Source: Lachnospiraceae bacterium
GTDB taxonomy: Bacteria > Bacillota > Clostridia > Lachnospirales > Lachnospiraceae
Length of the DNA: 64,000 nt
Assembly: GCA_017521985.1 (NCBI GenBank)
Contig: JAFXAZ010000007.1
Coordinates: 46,250-110,249, forward strand
Reading direction: 5' to 3'
Each line of letters starts with the position of its first letter. Positions within the stretch are counted from its first letter, which is position 1. The translations under genes were made by a program, and so were the position numbers. Below the pieces are notes generated by a model. It was not told the DNA's origin. It was given only the letters and a program-made list of their open reading frames with translations, and ran no database searches. Below, piece after piece: positions 24,931-33,697 of this stretch.

Positions 24931-25959
24931 TTATCTTTCTCCCAGCTTTAAATTCGGCACCGCATTTAAGTCCCAGCCATGGCGAGCACCCTTAATGTAC
25001 TCATAATATCCCGCCACGCCAATCATTGCTGCATTGTCCGTGCAATAAATCGGACTTGGATGGTAAAATGCAATCCCTGCCTTATCACACGCTGCCTGCA
25101 TGGCCGCACGCAAACTGGAATTGGATGCTACCCCACCTGCAATTGCAAGTTTTTTAAAATTATACTCCTTGGCTCCATGAATGGCATGTTCTACCAATAC
25201 ATCTGTAACCGCCTTTTGGAAAGAAGCTGCTACATCCGGTACGTTCACTTCCTCGCCCTTCATTTGAGCACCATTTAAATAGTTTAAAACCGCACTCTTT
25301 AAACCGCTGAAGCTAAAATCGTATATATTCTCGCCCACTTTAGCACGCGGAAATTTGATTGCCTCCGGATTGCCTTCCTTGGAAACACGGTCTATCTTTG
25401 GTCCTCCCGGATACCCCAGGCCAATAGCACGGGCTACCTTATCGAAAGCTTCTCCTGCTGCATCATCTCTGGTGCGGCCGATAATTTCATATTCTCCGTA
25501 GTCTTTTACCACTACCAAGTGAGAATGTCCGCCGCTGACAACCAGACTCATAAAAGGCGGTTCCAACTCTAAATTCTCAATATAGTTTGCACTGATATGG
25601 CCCTCAATATGATGCACACCTACTAAAGGCTTTCCCGTAGCAAAAGCCAGTGCCTTTGCCGCAGACACGCCGACAAGCAATGCACCAACCAGCCCCGGAC
25701 CATAGGTCACAGCAATGGCATCAATATCATCCATGGTAACCTCAGCTTCTTTCATTGCCTCCTCGATAACCTGGTTAATCTTTTCAATATGCTTCCTAGA
25801 TGCAATTTCCGGCACTACACCACCATACAAGGTGTGTAAATCAATCTGAGATGAAATAATATTAGATAGTACGGTACGGCCGTTTTTTACTACGGCAGCC
25901 GCTGTTTCATCACAGGAGCTTTCGATTGCCAGAATATAAATATCCTTGTTTGTTGTCAT
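24931..25959 (-). CDS. tsaD: tRNA N6-adenosine threonylcarbamoyltransferase
   Basis: 342 residues. The metal-binding histidines are in [13 protein letters not shown] at about 109-121, with the ASKHA nucleotide-binding fold starting [16 protein letters not shown] and containing [11 protein letters not shown]. The enzyme transfers threonylcarbamoyl to A37 of ANN-decoding tRNAs together with TsaB and TsaE, which are encoded upstream in the same operon. Length is typical of bacterial TsaD. Confidence 0.97.
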   Translation of the reverse strand: MTTNKDIYILAIESSCDETAAAVVKNGRTVLSNIISSQIDLHTLYGGVVPEIASRKHIEKINQVIEEAMKEAEVTMDDIDAIAVTYGPGLVGALLVGVSAAKALAFATGKPLVGVHHIEGHISANYIENLELEPPFMSLVVSGGHSHLVVVKDYGEYEIIGRTRDDAAGEAFDKVARAIGLGYPGGPKIDRVSKEGNPEAIKFPRAKVGENIYDFSFSGLKSAVLNYLNGAQMKGEEVNVPDVAASFQKAVTDVLVEHAIHGAKEYNFKKLAIAGGVASNSSLRAAMQAACDKAGIAFYHPSPIYCTDNAAMIGVAGYYEYIKGARHGWDLNAVPNLKLGER

Positions 25960-25974
25960 GTTCTATCTCCACAT

Positions 25975-26883
25975 CTAATCTTCAAATTTAAGCTCTACAC
26001 TCTGACCGTCCTTGGCCGTATAAGCATTGGCAAAAATGGCACGAACCGGCTTAATAAATTCCTCCGGCCACATGGTTGCAGGACTGTAATGGGTCAGCCA
26101 CAACTCAGCAACACATGCTTTTTTTGCAAGCTCTGCTGCCTCATAAAAGGTCATGTGCTTGTATTCTTTGGCCTTAACAAGTTTGTCCGGCTCCCCATAC
26201 ATGCCTTCACAAATAAACAAATCGCTCTTATAGGCATGCTCTACAATACTATCAACCGGTCTGGTATCGGTACAATAAGTCACTTTTAAGCCCTTTCTGT
26301 CAGGTCCAAGCACCATATCCGGTGTATAGGTCACACCATTTGCTTCAATAACCTCGCCCTTTTGTAAACGAGACCAATATTTCATCTCGATTCCGCTTTC
26401 CTTGGCACGCTCCACATCAAACTTGCCTGTCCGCTTGATTTCCATAGTATACCCATAGCAGGTCACATTATGGCGCACACGAAAAGCAGTCAGTGTAAAA
26501 TCTCCAAAGTCAATGGTTTCCTCTTCTCCATTTAACTCATGATACAAAATATCAAAAGGAAGCTCCGGCGCAATCATACGCAGTGCATTTACCGTCTTTT
26601 CCAAGCCTTTTGGTCCAATCATAAGTACCGGTTCGGTACGCTCTGCATTGCCCATGGTAAGTAAAAGTCCCGGCAGTCCGCTGATATGGTCTGCATGATA
26701 ATGGGTAAAACAAATCACATCAATAGGCTTCGGACTCCAGCCCTTTTCTTTCATGGCAACCTGCGTGCCTTCCCCACAATCGATTAAAATACTTTTTCCA
26801 TTGTATCTGGCCATCATAGAAGTCAGCCAACGATATGGAAGGGGCATCATGCCTCCGGTTCCCAATAAACAAATATCTAACAT
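25975..26883 (-). CDS. rnz: Ribonuclease Z / MBL-fold tRNA 3' processing enzyme
   Basis: 302 residues. The metallo-beta-lactamase motif is FTHYHADHISGLPG (HxHxDH) at about 60-73; further ligands include His in VRHNVTCYGY, Asp in YCTDTRPV, and His in LTHYSPA. The exosite region between about 150 and 205 is present. It matures tRNA 3' ends. Its place between rimI and tsaD is common in Lachnospiraceae-type tsa clusters. Another MBL nuclease cannot be fully excluded, but the fold order fits RNase Z. Confidence 0.88.
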   Translation of the reverse strand: MLDICLLGTGGMMPLPYRWLTSMMARYNGKSILIDCGEGTQVAMKEKGWSPKPIDVICFTHYHADHISGLPGLLLTMGNAERTEPVLMIGPKGLEKTVNALRMIAPELPFDILYHELNGEEETIDFGDFTLTAFRVRHNVTCYGYTMEIKRTGKFDVERAKESGIEMKYWSRLQKGEVIEANGVTYTPDMVLGPDRKGLKVTYCTDTRPVDSIVEHAYKSDLFICEGMYGEPDKLVKAKEYKHMTFYEAAELAKKACVAELWLTHYSPATMWPEEFIKPVRAIFANAYTAKDGQSVELKFED

Positions 26884-26886
26884 AAA

Positions 26887-27327
26887 TTACTCTCTTTTCC
26901 ACATAATTAACGCATCTTCCGTAGGCATTCGGTAAAAGCCCGGTCGGATGCCTTCGCCCACAAAGCCGTGAGCTTCATACACATGAATGGCAGCCAAATT
27001 ACTCACGCGTACTTCCAAGGTATATTCCTTTACCCCTTGTGAAGCTCCCGCCTCCATAAGTGCACTCATAAGCTTCTGTGCAATGCCTTGTCCACGATAG
27101 TCCGGACGCACTGCCACGTTCATCACTTCTGCCTCAAACAGTCCGATAATCAGTCCACACATACCAACTGCATGTCCGGTCTCATCCACTGCTACAAGGT
27201 ATAAATAATCTTCTTTGTCACAAGCTTCCAAGTAAGCCTGCTCGCTCCAAGGCTCACTGAAACAAACAGCCTCAACGGCAGCCACCTCCGGCACCAGTTC
27301 CTTTGTCAGCGGTACAATACGTATCAT
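26887..27327 (-). CDS. rimI: Ribosomal protein S18 alanine N-acetyltransferase
   Basis: 146 residues, single GNAT domain. It has VMNVAVRPDYRGQGIAQKLM with the acetyl-CoA loop RGQGIA, followed by YTLEVRVSNLAAIHVYEAHGF, the RimI signature. The start overlaps the tsaB stop by 4 bases. It is classically embedded in the tsaB-tsaD cluster; its target in Firmicutes is less certain than in E. coli. Confidence 0.93.
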   Translation of the reverse strand: MIRIVPLTKELVPEVAAVEAVCFSEPWSEQAYLEACDKEDYLYLVAVDETGHAVGMCGLIIGLFEAEVMNVAVRPDYRGQGIAQKLMSALMEAGASQGVKEYTLEVRVSNLAAIHVYEAHGFVGEGIRPGFYRMPTEDALIMWKRE

Positions 27328-28043
27328 GCTTTCTTCGCAGCCTCCATACGCTCCCGCTCTGCCTGACTCATGCGGAAATATTCCGGTGCATGGTCTTTTG
27401 CCTCCGTGAAACGTTCCTTTTTGGCAAACTCTATTGCCAAGGCTCCTACACTTGCTGCACTCTGAAGTCTGCGATGGGCCGGGGCAAAATAAACCGGTAC
27501 AGTGGCATGTTCACGAATGAGTGCCTCAAACACCGGTACACCATCTCCAAGAAACATGACCGGCATTTCAAAGCTATTGGCAATCTCTATGCATTCCATA
27601 ATGTCGCATGCACAGCCTTCCTTTAAAGCCTCCATACGATATCCATTCTCATCCTCTACAAACTGATACAAACCGGTATACACCTGGTTTCTTCGGGCAT
27701 CCATAATAGGACACACCAAAGCCTGACTGCCATACATCTGATATGCCATACCTTCTAAGGTAGGCACTTCGATAATCGGCTTTCCAAGCCCCATTGCAAG
27801 ACCCTTGGCTGTGGCTGCACCAATACGAAGTCCGGTAAAAGAGCCCGGACCGGATGCAACTGCAATGGCATCCACGCTGTTTAAATCCAGCTCCACCATA
27901 TTTTTTACTTCCTCCAACATCGGCATCAAAGTCTGAGAATGGGTCTTTTTGTGGTGAATGGTATATTCTGCAATTAAATTATGATCTTCTACAATGGCTA
28001 CCGTAGCCACAAGTCCTGAACTGTCAATCGCTAATATCTTCAT
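27324..28043 (-). CDS. tsaB: tRNA threonylcarbamoyladenosine biosynthesis protein TsaB
   Basis: 239 residues. The ASKHA fold N-terminus ILAIDSSGLVATVAIVED and the loop AVASGPGSFTGLRIGAATAKGLA are diagnostic. It is the inactive TsaD paralogue that scaffolds the t6A transfer complex. It is followed at once by rimI with overlapping codons. Confidence 0.96.
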   Translation of the reverse strand: MKILAIDSSGLVATVAIVEDHNLIAEYTIHHKKTHSQTLMPMLEEVKNMVELDLNSVDAIAVASGPGSFTGLRIGAATAKGLAMGLGKPIIEVPTLEGMAYQMYGSQALVCPIMDARRNQVYTGLYQFVEDENGYRMEALKEGCACDIMECIEIANSFEMPVMFLGDGVPVFEALIREHATVPVYFAPAHRRLQSAASVGALAIEFAKKERFTEAKDHAPEYFRMSQAERERMEAAKKA

Positions 28044-28052
28044 ATATACATC

Positions 28053-28490
28053 CTATCTTGAAATTTCTTCTATGGTAATCAGGCGGTAATCGAAGCCTTT
28101 TTCTAAGTTCTTCTCAATGGTAATCTGCGTATAGGTGTCCGGCAAAATTTCTTCAATCAGATTTGCCCACTCAATCAGGCATAAACCTTCTCCGTAAAAA
28201 TAATCCTCATACCCAATCTCATCCATTTCCTCTACGTCCCCTATGCGGTACACGTCAAAATGGTAAAACGGCATGCGTCCTTCCTCATACACTTGTACAA
28301 TGGTAAAGGTAGGACTGTTTACCGGCTCCTCAATACCAAGGCCGTCCGCCATGCCCTGGGTAAGCACCGTTTTTCCAACTCCTAAGTCACCGATCAATGT
28401 ATAAACTTGTCCAGCTTCTGCCTCCATGGCAAGAGTCTTACCTACCGCAAAGGTTTCCTCCGGACTGAATGTTTCAATTATTTTTTTCAT
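28053..28490 (-). CDS. tsaE: tRNA t6A biosynthesis ATPase TsaE
   Basis: 145 residues. The P-loop is IGDLGVGKTVLTQGMADGLG at about 34-53, with SPTFTIVQVYEEG and HFDVYRI after it, and LIEWANLIEEILP near residue 110. This is the usual TsaE layout. The ATPase resets the TsaBD complex. It stands 10 bases before tsaB. Confidence 0.96.
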   Translation of the reverse strand: MKKIIETFSPEETFAVGKTLAMEAEAGQVYTLIGDLGVGKTVLTQGMADGLGIEEPVNSPTFTIVQVYEEGRMPFYHFDVYRIGDVEEMDEIGYEDYFYGEGLCLIEWANLIEEILPDTYTQITIEKNLEKGFDYRLITIEEISR

Positions 28491-28503
28491 AAATGCTCCT
28501 AAA

Positions 28504-28986
28504 TTAATATCTGATATTTACCTTTTTCGGCTCCATATGAGTAGAAATATAAGCAAGTACCTGCTGCTCCATACCTCCCAATTGCTTACGTGGAAAAATA
28601 CAGGCATTCACACGATTTGTGTATACAATAATACTTCTGCCGGTTGCAACCGCTCTGTACATGTCCTGCCATTTCTGACATTCTGTCAAGTCTCCCTGGC
28701 TCACATGAATTCCTTCCTCGTCCAACGTATAATGCAGCGGTTCCTTAAAAACGGGATTGTTCTGCACCTGCTGCCCGCTCTTTAAATACAATGTCCATGG
28801 TAAATACACAATGATTACGATGCCCATAATAAGGTATAAGGGCTGTAAATTATTGAAAAAAATAAAAATAGCAAGCGCTCCCACACAAGTTCCTAACAAT
28901 CCTTGTGCACTATGGTAAGTGTGGCGGAGCATATAGTCGAACAAATCACCGCTTGTAATTTTTATATCGAATTCTAACTGATTCAT
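28504..28986 (-). CDS. YcxB-like membrane protein
   Basis: 160 residues with two close membrane helices (about 30-47 and 50-68) and a cytoplasmic C-terminal domain (FKEPLHYTLDEEGIHVSQG..., then a beta-rich stretch), as in the YcxB-like C-terminal family. The function of the family is unknown. It is the first gene of the leftward tsaE-tsaB-rimI-rnz-tsaD-ispD unit, 13 bases before tsaE. Confidence 0.65.
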   Translation of the reverse strand: MNQLEFDIKITSGDLFDYMLRHTYHSAQGLLGTCVGALAIFIFFNNLQPLYLIMGIVIIVYLPWTLYLKSGQQVQNNPVFKEPLHYTLDEEGIHVSQGDLTECQKWQDMYRAVATGRSIIVYTNRVNACIFPRKQLGGMEQQVLAYISTHMEPKKVNIRY

Positions 28987-29022
28987 AATGCCTCCGTTTT
29001 TAAAAATAACCTTAATTATATA

Positions 29023-29050
29023 AGTATATCATATTTTCTTGCACCTGCAA
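29023..29050 (-). promoter_or_regulatory. Possible promoter of the ycxB-like/tsaE operon
   Basis: Minus strand TTGCAG (29045-29050), 16-base spacer, TATACT (29023-29028), about 40 bases before the first gene. The -35 box is weak; an overlapping TATAAT 6 bases further down is an alternative. Confidence 0.4.
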
Positions 29051-29053
29051 AGG

Positions 29054-29082
29054 TTTACATATCTATTTTGACATGTTAAAAT
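29054..29082 (+). promoter_or_regulatory. Promoter of the GtrII-like gene
   Basis: TTTACA (29054-29059), 17-base spacer and TAAAAT (29077-29082), 27 bases before ATG 29110, with AAAGGA as ribosome binding site. It is divergent from the ycxB-like promoter. Confidence 0.6.
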
Positions 29083-29109
29083 ATTATAAAACAACGAAAG
29101 GATTCTAAG

Positions 29110-30699
29110 ATGGATAAATTCAAAAAATCATGTTCTTTTCTTTACGAACAATTTTATCATTATTTATTATATATTATCAAGCATCCGGTTTGTTCCCTTG
29201 TGATATTGGCAGGAGTCCTTATCAGTTATAAGGACTTTGCTTTTGCTACCGACTATTATGTAGACAGCGAAGTGGTTATCAACATCCCGGGTACCAATTA
29301 TAACTGGCTGGAAATCGGCCGCTACGGGCTGGTTCTGACACGAAAACTTTTAGGCACCGGCTGGTACAACCCTTACTACACCGGTATTTTGATGCTTTTG
29401 TTTTTATGGTTGACCGGTATTTCCTTTTCTTATTTGGCTGGGAAGCTTTTCCCAAAGGTTGATACCCCGATTACCACACTTGGAAGTCTGGTTTTTATCA
29501 CCTATCCGACTTTTACAGAGCAGTATTACTTCCACTTCCAGTCTGCAGAAATTGCCTTTGGATTATGGCTCAGCATGCTTGCCATGCTTCTATTTTATTT
29601 TTTTGCAAAGGAGCAAAATTTTCTTTGCTTTTTGCTGTCACTTCCAATTTATATTTTAACCTTTGCCATTTATCAATCCTTTATTCCAATGGCTTTGTGT
29701 GGATACCTGGCAATCTTTCTTGCAATTATAATGCAAACAGACACGGAAGCCTCTACGATTAAACGTAATATTTTTGGAAGTATACTGCATTTTACCATTG
29801 CTTTTGTAATTTCTCAAGGAATTAATAAACTTTGTTTCCCTGCCAGCGGATATTTAAATAACCAAGTTATCTGGACATCGGGAGCAACCGTTACAGACTC
29901 CTTTAGGAATGTAGCCGCAACCTGTCTTCGCATGCTTACCGGACAAGGACTTTTCTACACAGCCATTTTACTGTTTGCGGTTGTCGGTGCTTTTGTTTCC
30001 GTCTTCTATCTTCATGGATTGGAAGCGTACAAAATTATTTTGGGTGCTTTGTCTATAATAGGTATTACCATTACCCCATTTATTTTAACCTTGTTAATGG
30101 GCGAAAATACCGCCATCCGATCCCAGTTTACCTATTCTCTGGCAGCTATCTTCTTATTGTTATTTGCAGTGCAAACGGTATTAGATAAAAAGCCGGCATT
30201 CAAATACGGAAAATTACTGGTCGCCACCGTATTGTTGGCATTTACCATTACCCAAATTTCTACGGTACATTTTATTTGGAAAGCACACGAATATGTGGCA
30301 GACCATGACCGTGACACGGCTACGGATCTTATGAAAGTTATGTATGACTCCTTTATCGTCGATACAGGAGTAGCCGGCACGATTTTCTGGGGTTATTTAC
30401 AGCCAGAGACTCCATATGATGAGGAATTGGAAGGCAGTCCGTCTTATTTGTTTACCTCCGTATTTAACCTGGAGCATAATATGGAGCCGTACTGCTTTTT
30501 CAGTACAAATCGAATTTTAGGTTATATGGAATCCATGGGGCACACCTTTACCTATCCCAATGGTCGCACCTTAACTATAAGCAGCTATATTATGGACCGT
30601 GAAAAATTACCTGCATTTCCTGATGCAAGATGCTCTTTTAATGATTTAGAAGCCTTTACCCTGAATCTTGGAAATTGCCCGGAATACTATTATAAATGA
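29110..30699 (+). CDS. GtrII-type glucosyltransferase domain membrane protein
   Basis: 529 residues with about 11-12 membrane helices. The first loop after helix 1 is extracytoplasmic and contains YYVDSEVVINIPGTNYNWLEIGRYG, which fits the Glucos_trans_II (GtrII) family, where an acidic residue in this loop is part of the active site. A hydrophilic C-terminal domain begins about 440. Such proteins move a sugar from a polyprenyl-phosphate donor to a surface glycan. It is followed by a small membrane partner 8 bases on. Confidence 0.75.
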   Translation: MDKFKKSCSFLYEQFYHYLLYIIKHPVCSLVILAGVLISYKDFAFATDYYVDSEVVINIPGTNYNWLEIGRYGLVLTRKLLGTGWYNPYYTGILMLLFLWLTGISFSYLAGKLFPKVDTPITTLGSLVFITYPTFTEQYYFHFQSAEIAFGLWLSMLAMLLFYFFAKEQNFLCFLLSLPIYILTFAIYQSFIPMALCGYLAIFLAIIMQTDTEASTIKRNIFGSILHFTIAFVISQGINKLCFPASGYLNNQVIWTSGATVTDSFRNVAATCLRMLTGQGLFYTAILLFAVVGAFVSVFYLHGLEAYKIILGALSIIGITITPFILTLLMGENTAIRSQFTYSLAAIFLLLFAVQTVLDKKPAFKYGKLLVATVLLAFTITQISTVHFIWKAHEYVADHDRDTATDLMKVMYDSFIVDTGVAGTIFWGYLQPETPYDEELEGSPSYLFTSVFNLEHNMEPYCFFSTNRILGYMESMGHTFTYPNGRTLTISSYIMDREKLPAFPDARCSFNDLEAFTLNLGNCPEYYYK

Positions 30700-30707
30700 G
30701 GTACTTT

Positions 30708-31217
30708 ATGTCTGAAACAAAAAAACGACTTCCGGTATGGCCGGTTTTCGTCGTACTAATTCTAATTATTATGTTATTTATATTGAATCCGGTGTGCCGC
30801 TACATTTACACCAAAGATTTTGTAGCTCGCGGCGACGAACAACTGGCAGAACTTTTTGCGGACAATTTAGAAGCCGCCGGAGTAACTGCACTGGATAAGC
30901 CTATGTTTTTTATCGGGGCAAGTAAAACCCGCACCAATGCTTCCTGCTTGGACTTATCCAGCGGCAAGTATCCTATTTATTCTATTTTTGCCGTTGCAGA
31001 TGCTTTGGAACTGGAGACCGTGAAAGCCTCCCAATATATCGTCAAACATTTAAACGATATGGGATATACTTATACAGCACCTACCGCTGAGGATTGGATT
31101 AAATACGAAGCGGAAATGTCCGAGCACATCCCTCTTTGGAAAGCCTTTCCTTGGTATGACAGTGTCAAAGAAACGGAGCATTGTATTATTGTTCAGCTTA
31201 CTCCTACGGAAGAATAA
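30708..31217 (+). CDS. Single-pass membrane protein beside the GtrII-like gene
   Basis: 169 residues from the ATG at 30708, which has GAGG 7 bases upstream, within the GtrII stop region; the ATG at 30696 has no site. One membrane helix (about 11-30, VWPVFVVLILIIMLFILNPV) is followed by an outside domain of about 135 residues. No motif is recognised. Cotranscription suggests that it assists the GtrII-like protein. It overlaps the 3' end of dapF by 14 bases on the opposite strand. Confidence 0.65.
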   Translation: MSETKKRLPVWPVFVVLILIIMLFILNPVCRYIYTKDFVARGDEQLAELFADNLEAAGVTALDKPMFFIGASKTRTNASCLDLSSGKYPIYSIFAVADALELETVKASQYIVKHLNDMGYTYTAPTAEDWIKYEAEMSEHIPLWKAFPWYDSVKETEHCIIVQLTPTEE

Positions 31218-32058
31218 TACTTCCTTCAAATACTATTACGGCAGGTCCGGTCATGTTTACCACATCGGCCTCTCGGTCCCACTCAATCTGCAAATCACCG
31301 CCAAGCAGCCTTACGGTCACTTTATCTTCCGTAAGACCATTTAACATAGCAGCCACTGCAGTAGCGCAGGCTCCGGTACCACACGCTAAGGTCTCTCCGG
31401 TGCCACGTTCCCACACACGCATTTCCAGTGTCTGTCTATCAATGACTTTTACAAACTCGGTGTTGGTTCTTCTTGGAAAACGTGCATGATGTTCAAAATA
31501 TGGTCCTACTGATTCAATATCAAGGTCTGCCACATTATCCATAAATACTACCGCATGAGGGTTCCCCATAGAAACGCAGGTCATACGATATGCTTTACCC
31601 TGTACCAAAATTTCTTCATCAATAACCTGCTTATTGTCGCTGACAACCGGCACCTCCTCCGCTGTAAGAATCGGCTGACCCATATTTACCTTTACAAGCA
31701 CCACTTTACCATCCTCTATGGTATAGTCCAGATACTTTAATTGACCGCCACTGACTACTTTGACATGCTCCTTCCGGGTAAGTCCCTTATCATACACGTA
31801 CTTACCCACACAACGCATACCATTTCCACACATTTCAGAACGAGTGCCGTCTGCATTCCACATTTCCATCTCAAAATCCGCACTGCCGTCCGCTACCGGA
31901 TTAATAAAAATCACGCCATCGGAGCCAATGCCAAAATTTCGGTTGCTAAGCCATCTTACCACATCCGGCTTCTTTTCCATCGGAATATGAAATCTGGCAC
32001 CATCTATATATACATAATCATTACCACATCCCTGCATCTTGGTAAATTCTATCTTCAT
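31204..32058 (-). CDS. dapF: Diaminopimelate epimerase
   Basis: 284 residues from the ATG at 32058, with AGGAGG 8 bases upstream. It begins FTKMQGCGNDYVYID; the two catalytic cysteines are in MCGNGMRCVGKY (about 80-91) and LACGTGACATA (about 229). It converts LL- to meso-diaminopimelate for lysine and peptidoglycan synthesis. The longer frame to 32130 has no ribosome binding site. Confidence 0.96.
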   Translation of the reverse strand: MKIEFTKMQGCGNDYVYIDGARFHIPMEKKPDVVRWLSNRNFGIGSDGVIFINPVADGSADFEMEMWNADGTRSEMCGNGMRCVGKYVYDKGLTRKEHVKVVSGGQLKYLDYTIEDGKVVLVKVNMGQPILTAEEVPVVSDNKQVIDEEILVQGKAYRMTCVSMGNPHAVVFMDNVADLDIESVGPYFEHHARFPRRTNTEFVKVIDRQTLEMRVWERGTGETLACGTGACATAVAAMLNGLTEDKVTVRLLGGDLQIEWDREADVVNMTGPAVIVFEGSIILP

Positions 32059-32220
32059 CTTCGTAACCTCCTGTAATAACAGTTTCCTTCCACATAAACT
32101 ATTGCATTTATTTTGCACTAACCAACTCATTTTGTCAATTCAGTTTTAGTCATATTCTTTTTTATCTTTACATAAATTATATCAAACGCCACAGACCAAA
32201 AAAACAAAGTGAGGAATGCT

Positions 32221-32700
32221 ATGAGTGGAAAAACCAAAATTCTTGTACTCCATATGAAAGAAGTCATTTATACCGGTATTTTTATCTTTCTGGGAATTAT
32301 ATTCCTGATATTGCTTGCCATTATGTTTTTACCAAATCGAACCTCTGTAGATTCCTCTTCTGTCAATACGGAAGGCTCTGCAGAAACCTCCGAAAACCAG
32401 TCTTCTATTTCCGGTGAATATACTCCCGGCATATACTCTGCTACACTGGAAGTTTCCGGAAACACGCTGGAGATGCAGGTTATTATCGAACAGACCGGTA
32501 TTACCGATGTAAGCTTCACTCATCTGGACGAAGCCATTGAAACCATGTATCCTTTATTTACCCCTGTTTTGGGAAGCATCTCCGAACAGTTAAAAAACGG
32601 TGTCTCATTAGAGGATATTACCTACGAAGATAGTCAGAAATACACTGCCAATGTACTGCTTAGTGCCATAGAACAAGTATTAGAAAAGGCGGCCAAATAA
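32221..32700 (+). CDS. Membrane-anchored FMN-binding-like small domain protein
   Basis: 159 residues from ATG 32221 (GTGAGG upstream). One membrane helix (about 13-37) is followed by a Ser/Glu-rich linker (38-65) and a domain starting YTPGIYSATLEVSGNTLEMQV, which resembles the FMN-binding or FMN_bind-like fold used in Rnf/NQR and secreted flavoproteins. The flavin-linking S/TGAT motif is not present, so flavin binding is doubtful. It is divergent from dapF. Confidence 0.5.
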   Translation: MSGKTKILVLHMKEVIYTGIFIFLGIIFLILLAIMFLPNRTSVDSSSVNTEGSAETSENQSSISGEYTPGIYSATLEVSGNTLEMQVIIEQTGITDVSFTHLDEAIETMYPLFTPVLGSISEQLKNGVSLEDITYEDSQKYTANVLLSAIEQVLEKAAK

Positions 32701-32715
32701 CAGCCGCCTTGTTTT
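32686..32715 (+). terminator. Terminator overlapping the stop of 32221-32700
   Basis: AAGGCGGC (32686-32693) pairs with GCCGCCTT (32703-32710), followed by GTTTT. The left arm is coding. It also overlaps the end of the convergent glycosyltransferase gene. Confidence 0.8.
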
Positions 32716-33637
32716 ATCGCCAATATGCCTGATTCATGGTTATTTTTCTAACCAGGAGCTCTGGCAGCTTCTGATAATGCTTCCCCAGAAAATATCCTAT
32801 ATATTTGGCACCACTTTGCCATACAAGGTGTATGATTTCAAAAGGCTTTCCTATCTCAATGAAATGCCTACAGGCTGTCAATATCATGCGCTTTCCTTCC
32901 TTTTCAGAAGAAATTCCTGCAAACACCTCCGGATGTTCTGCCTGTGAAACACCCAGGTCAAAATTTCTGCGAAGCTGCTGCATAAATCCGTACTCGTGGG
33001 AATGCAGCACTTTTGCATCTGCCGCATAATACACATGATAGCCTGCCTTTAAGGCACCGCTTGCAAAAATCATATCTTCATTAAATATAGTATGTCTGAT
33101 AAAGCCGCCAAGTGCCATATATGTCTCACGGTTATATGCTGCACATACATCGGAGCAGAAAAAGGCTTTTATGCCCATAGCTTCTATATCTGCTGCCGTC
33201 TTCCTCTTAGAAGCATCCGGATAATTAAAGCTACGGCTAAATTGCTCCAACGGACCTGCATCCGCCTTTGGAAGCTGTCTGGCATAGCTCACTGCTACCT
33301 GTTTATCCTCTAACGGTGCAATCAGTTTCTCAATCAGATATTCATCAACCGGGACGGCATCCTGTGTCATACAGATACATACTTCCGCCTGAGAATACAG
33401 CATTCCTTTATGTCTTGTGCCGCCGTGGTCAAATTCATTTTGTGACAAATGGTGCACTTCCAGATTATGAAACTGCTGCATTTCTTTATTTTCATACACC
33501 AGTCGGTCCCAGCACGCCTCTTCTGTATTCATAACAATAATTTTATGAACCGAAATGGTCTGTACCTGTAAAAGCTTTAGAAGTTCTGCAAACTCGCTGC
33601 CCGGTTTATATGTAGGAATGATTACGTCTACCACCAT
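32714..33637 (-). CDS. GT2 family glycosyltransferase (rhamnosyltransferase-like)
   Basis: 307 residues. The N-terminus VDVIIPTYKPGSEFAELLKLL is the GT-A fold start; the metal-binding acidic region is CMTQDAVPVD, with IFNEDMIFASGA later. The pattern CSDVCAAYNRETYMALGGF and HSHEYGFMQQLRRNFDLG resembles rhamnosyltransferases acting in rhamnan/O-antigen synthesis. GAGGAAG precedes the ATG. It lies beyond the terminator at 33667, so it may be expressed by readthrough from the polysaccharide operon. Confidence 0.85.
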   Translation of the reverse strand: MVVDVIIPTYKPGSEFAELLKLLQVQTISVHKIIVMNTEEACWDRLVYENKEMQQFHNLEVHHLSQNEFDHGGTRHKGMLYSQAEVCICMTQDAVPVDEYLIEKLIAPLEDKQVAVSYARQLPKADAGPLEQFSRSFNYPDASKRKTAADIEAMGIKAFFCSDVCAAYNRETYMALGGFIRHTIFNEDMIFASGALKAGYHVYYAADAKVLHSHEYGFMQQLRRNFDLGVSQAEHPEVFAGISSEKEGKRMILTACRHFIEIGKPFEIIHLVWQSGAKYIGYFLGKHYQKLPELLVRKITMNQAYWR

Positions 33638-33660
33638 TTCTTCTTCCTCAAACCTTTCTT

Positions 33661-33692
33661 AAAGCAAATCGAGTAGGTTTCCCTACTCGATT
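33661..33692 (-). terminator. Terminator of the polysaccharide operon
   Basis: Minus strand: AATCGAGTAGG pairs with CCTACTCGATT (11 bp, 33667-33692) with a GAAA tetraloop, followed by TGCTTT. The stem is strong but the U-tract is broken, so some readthrough into the GT2 gene is likely. Confidence 0.75.
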
Positions 33693-33697
33693 ATTTA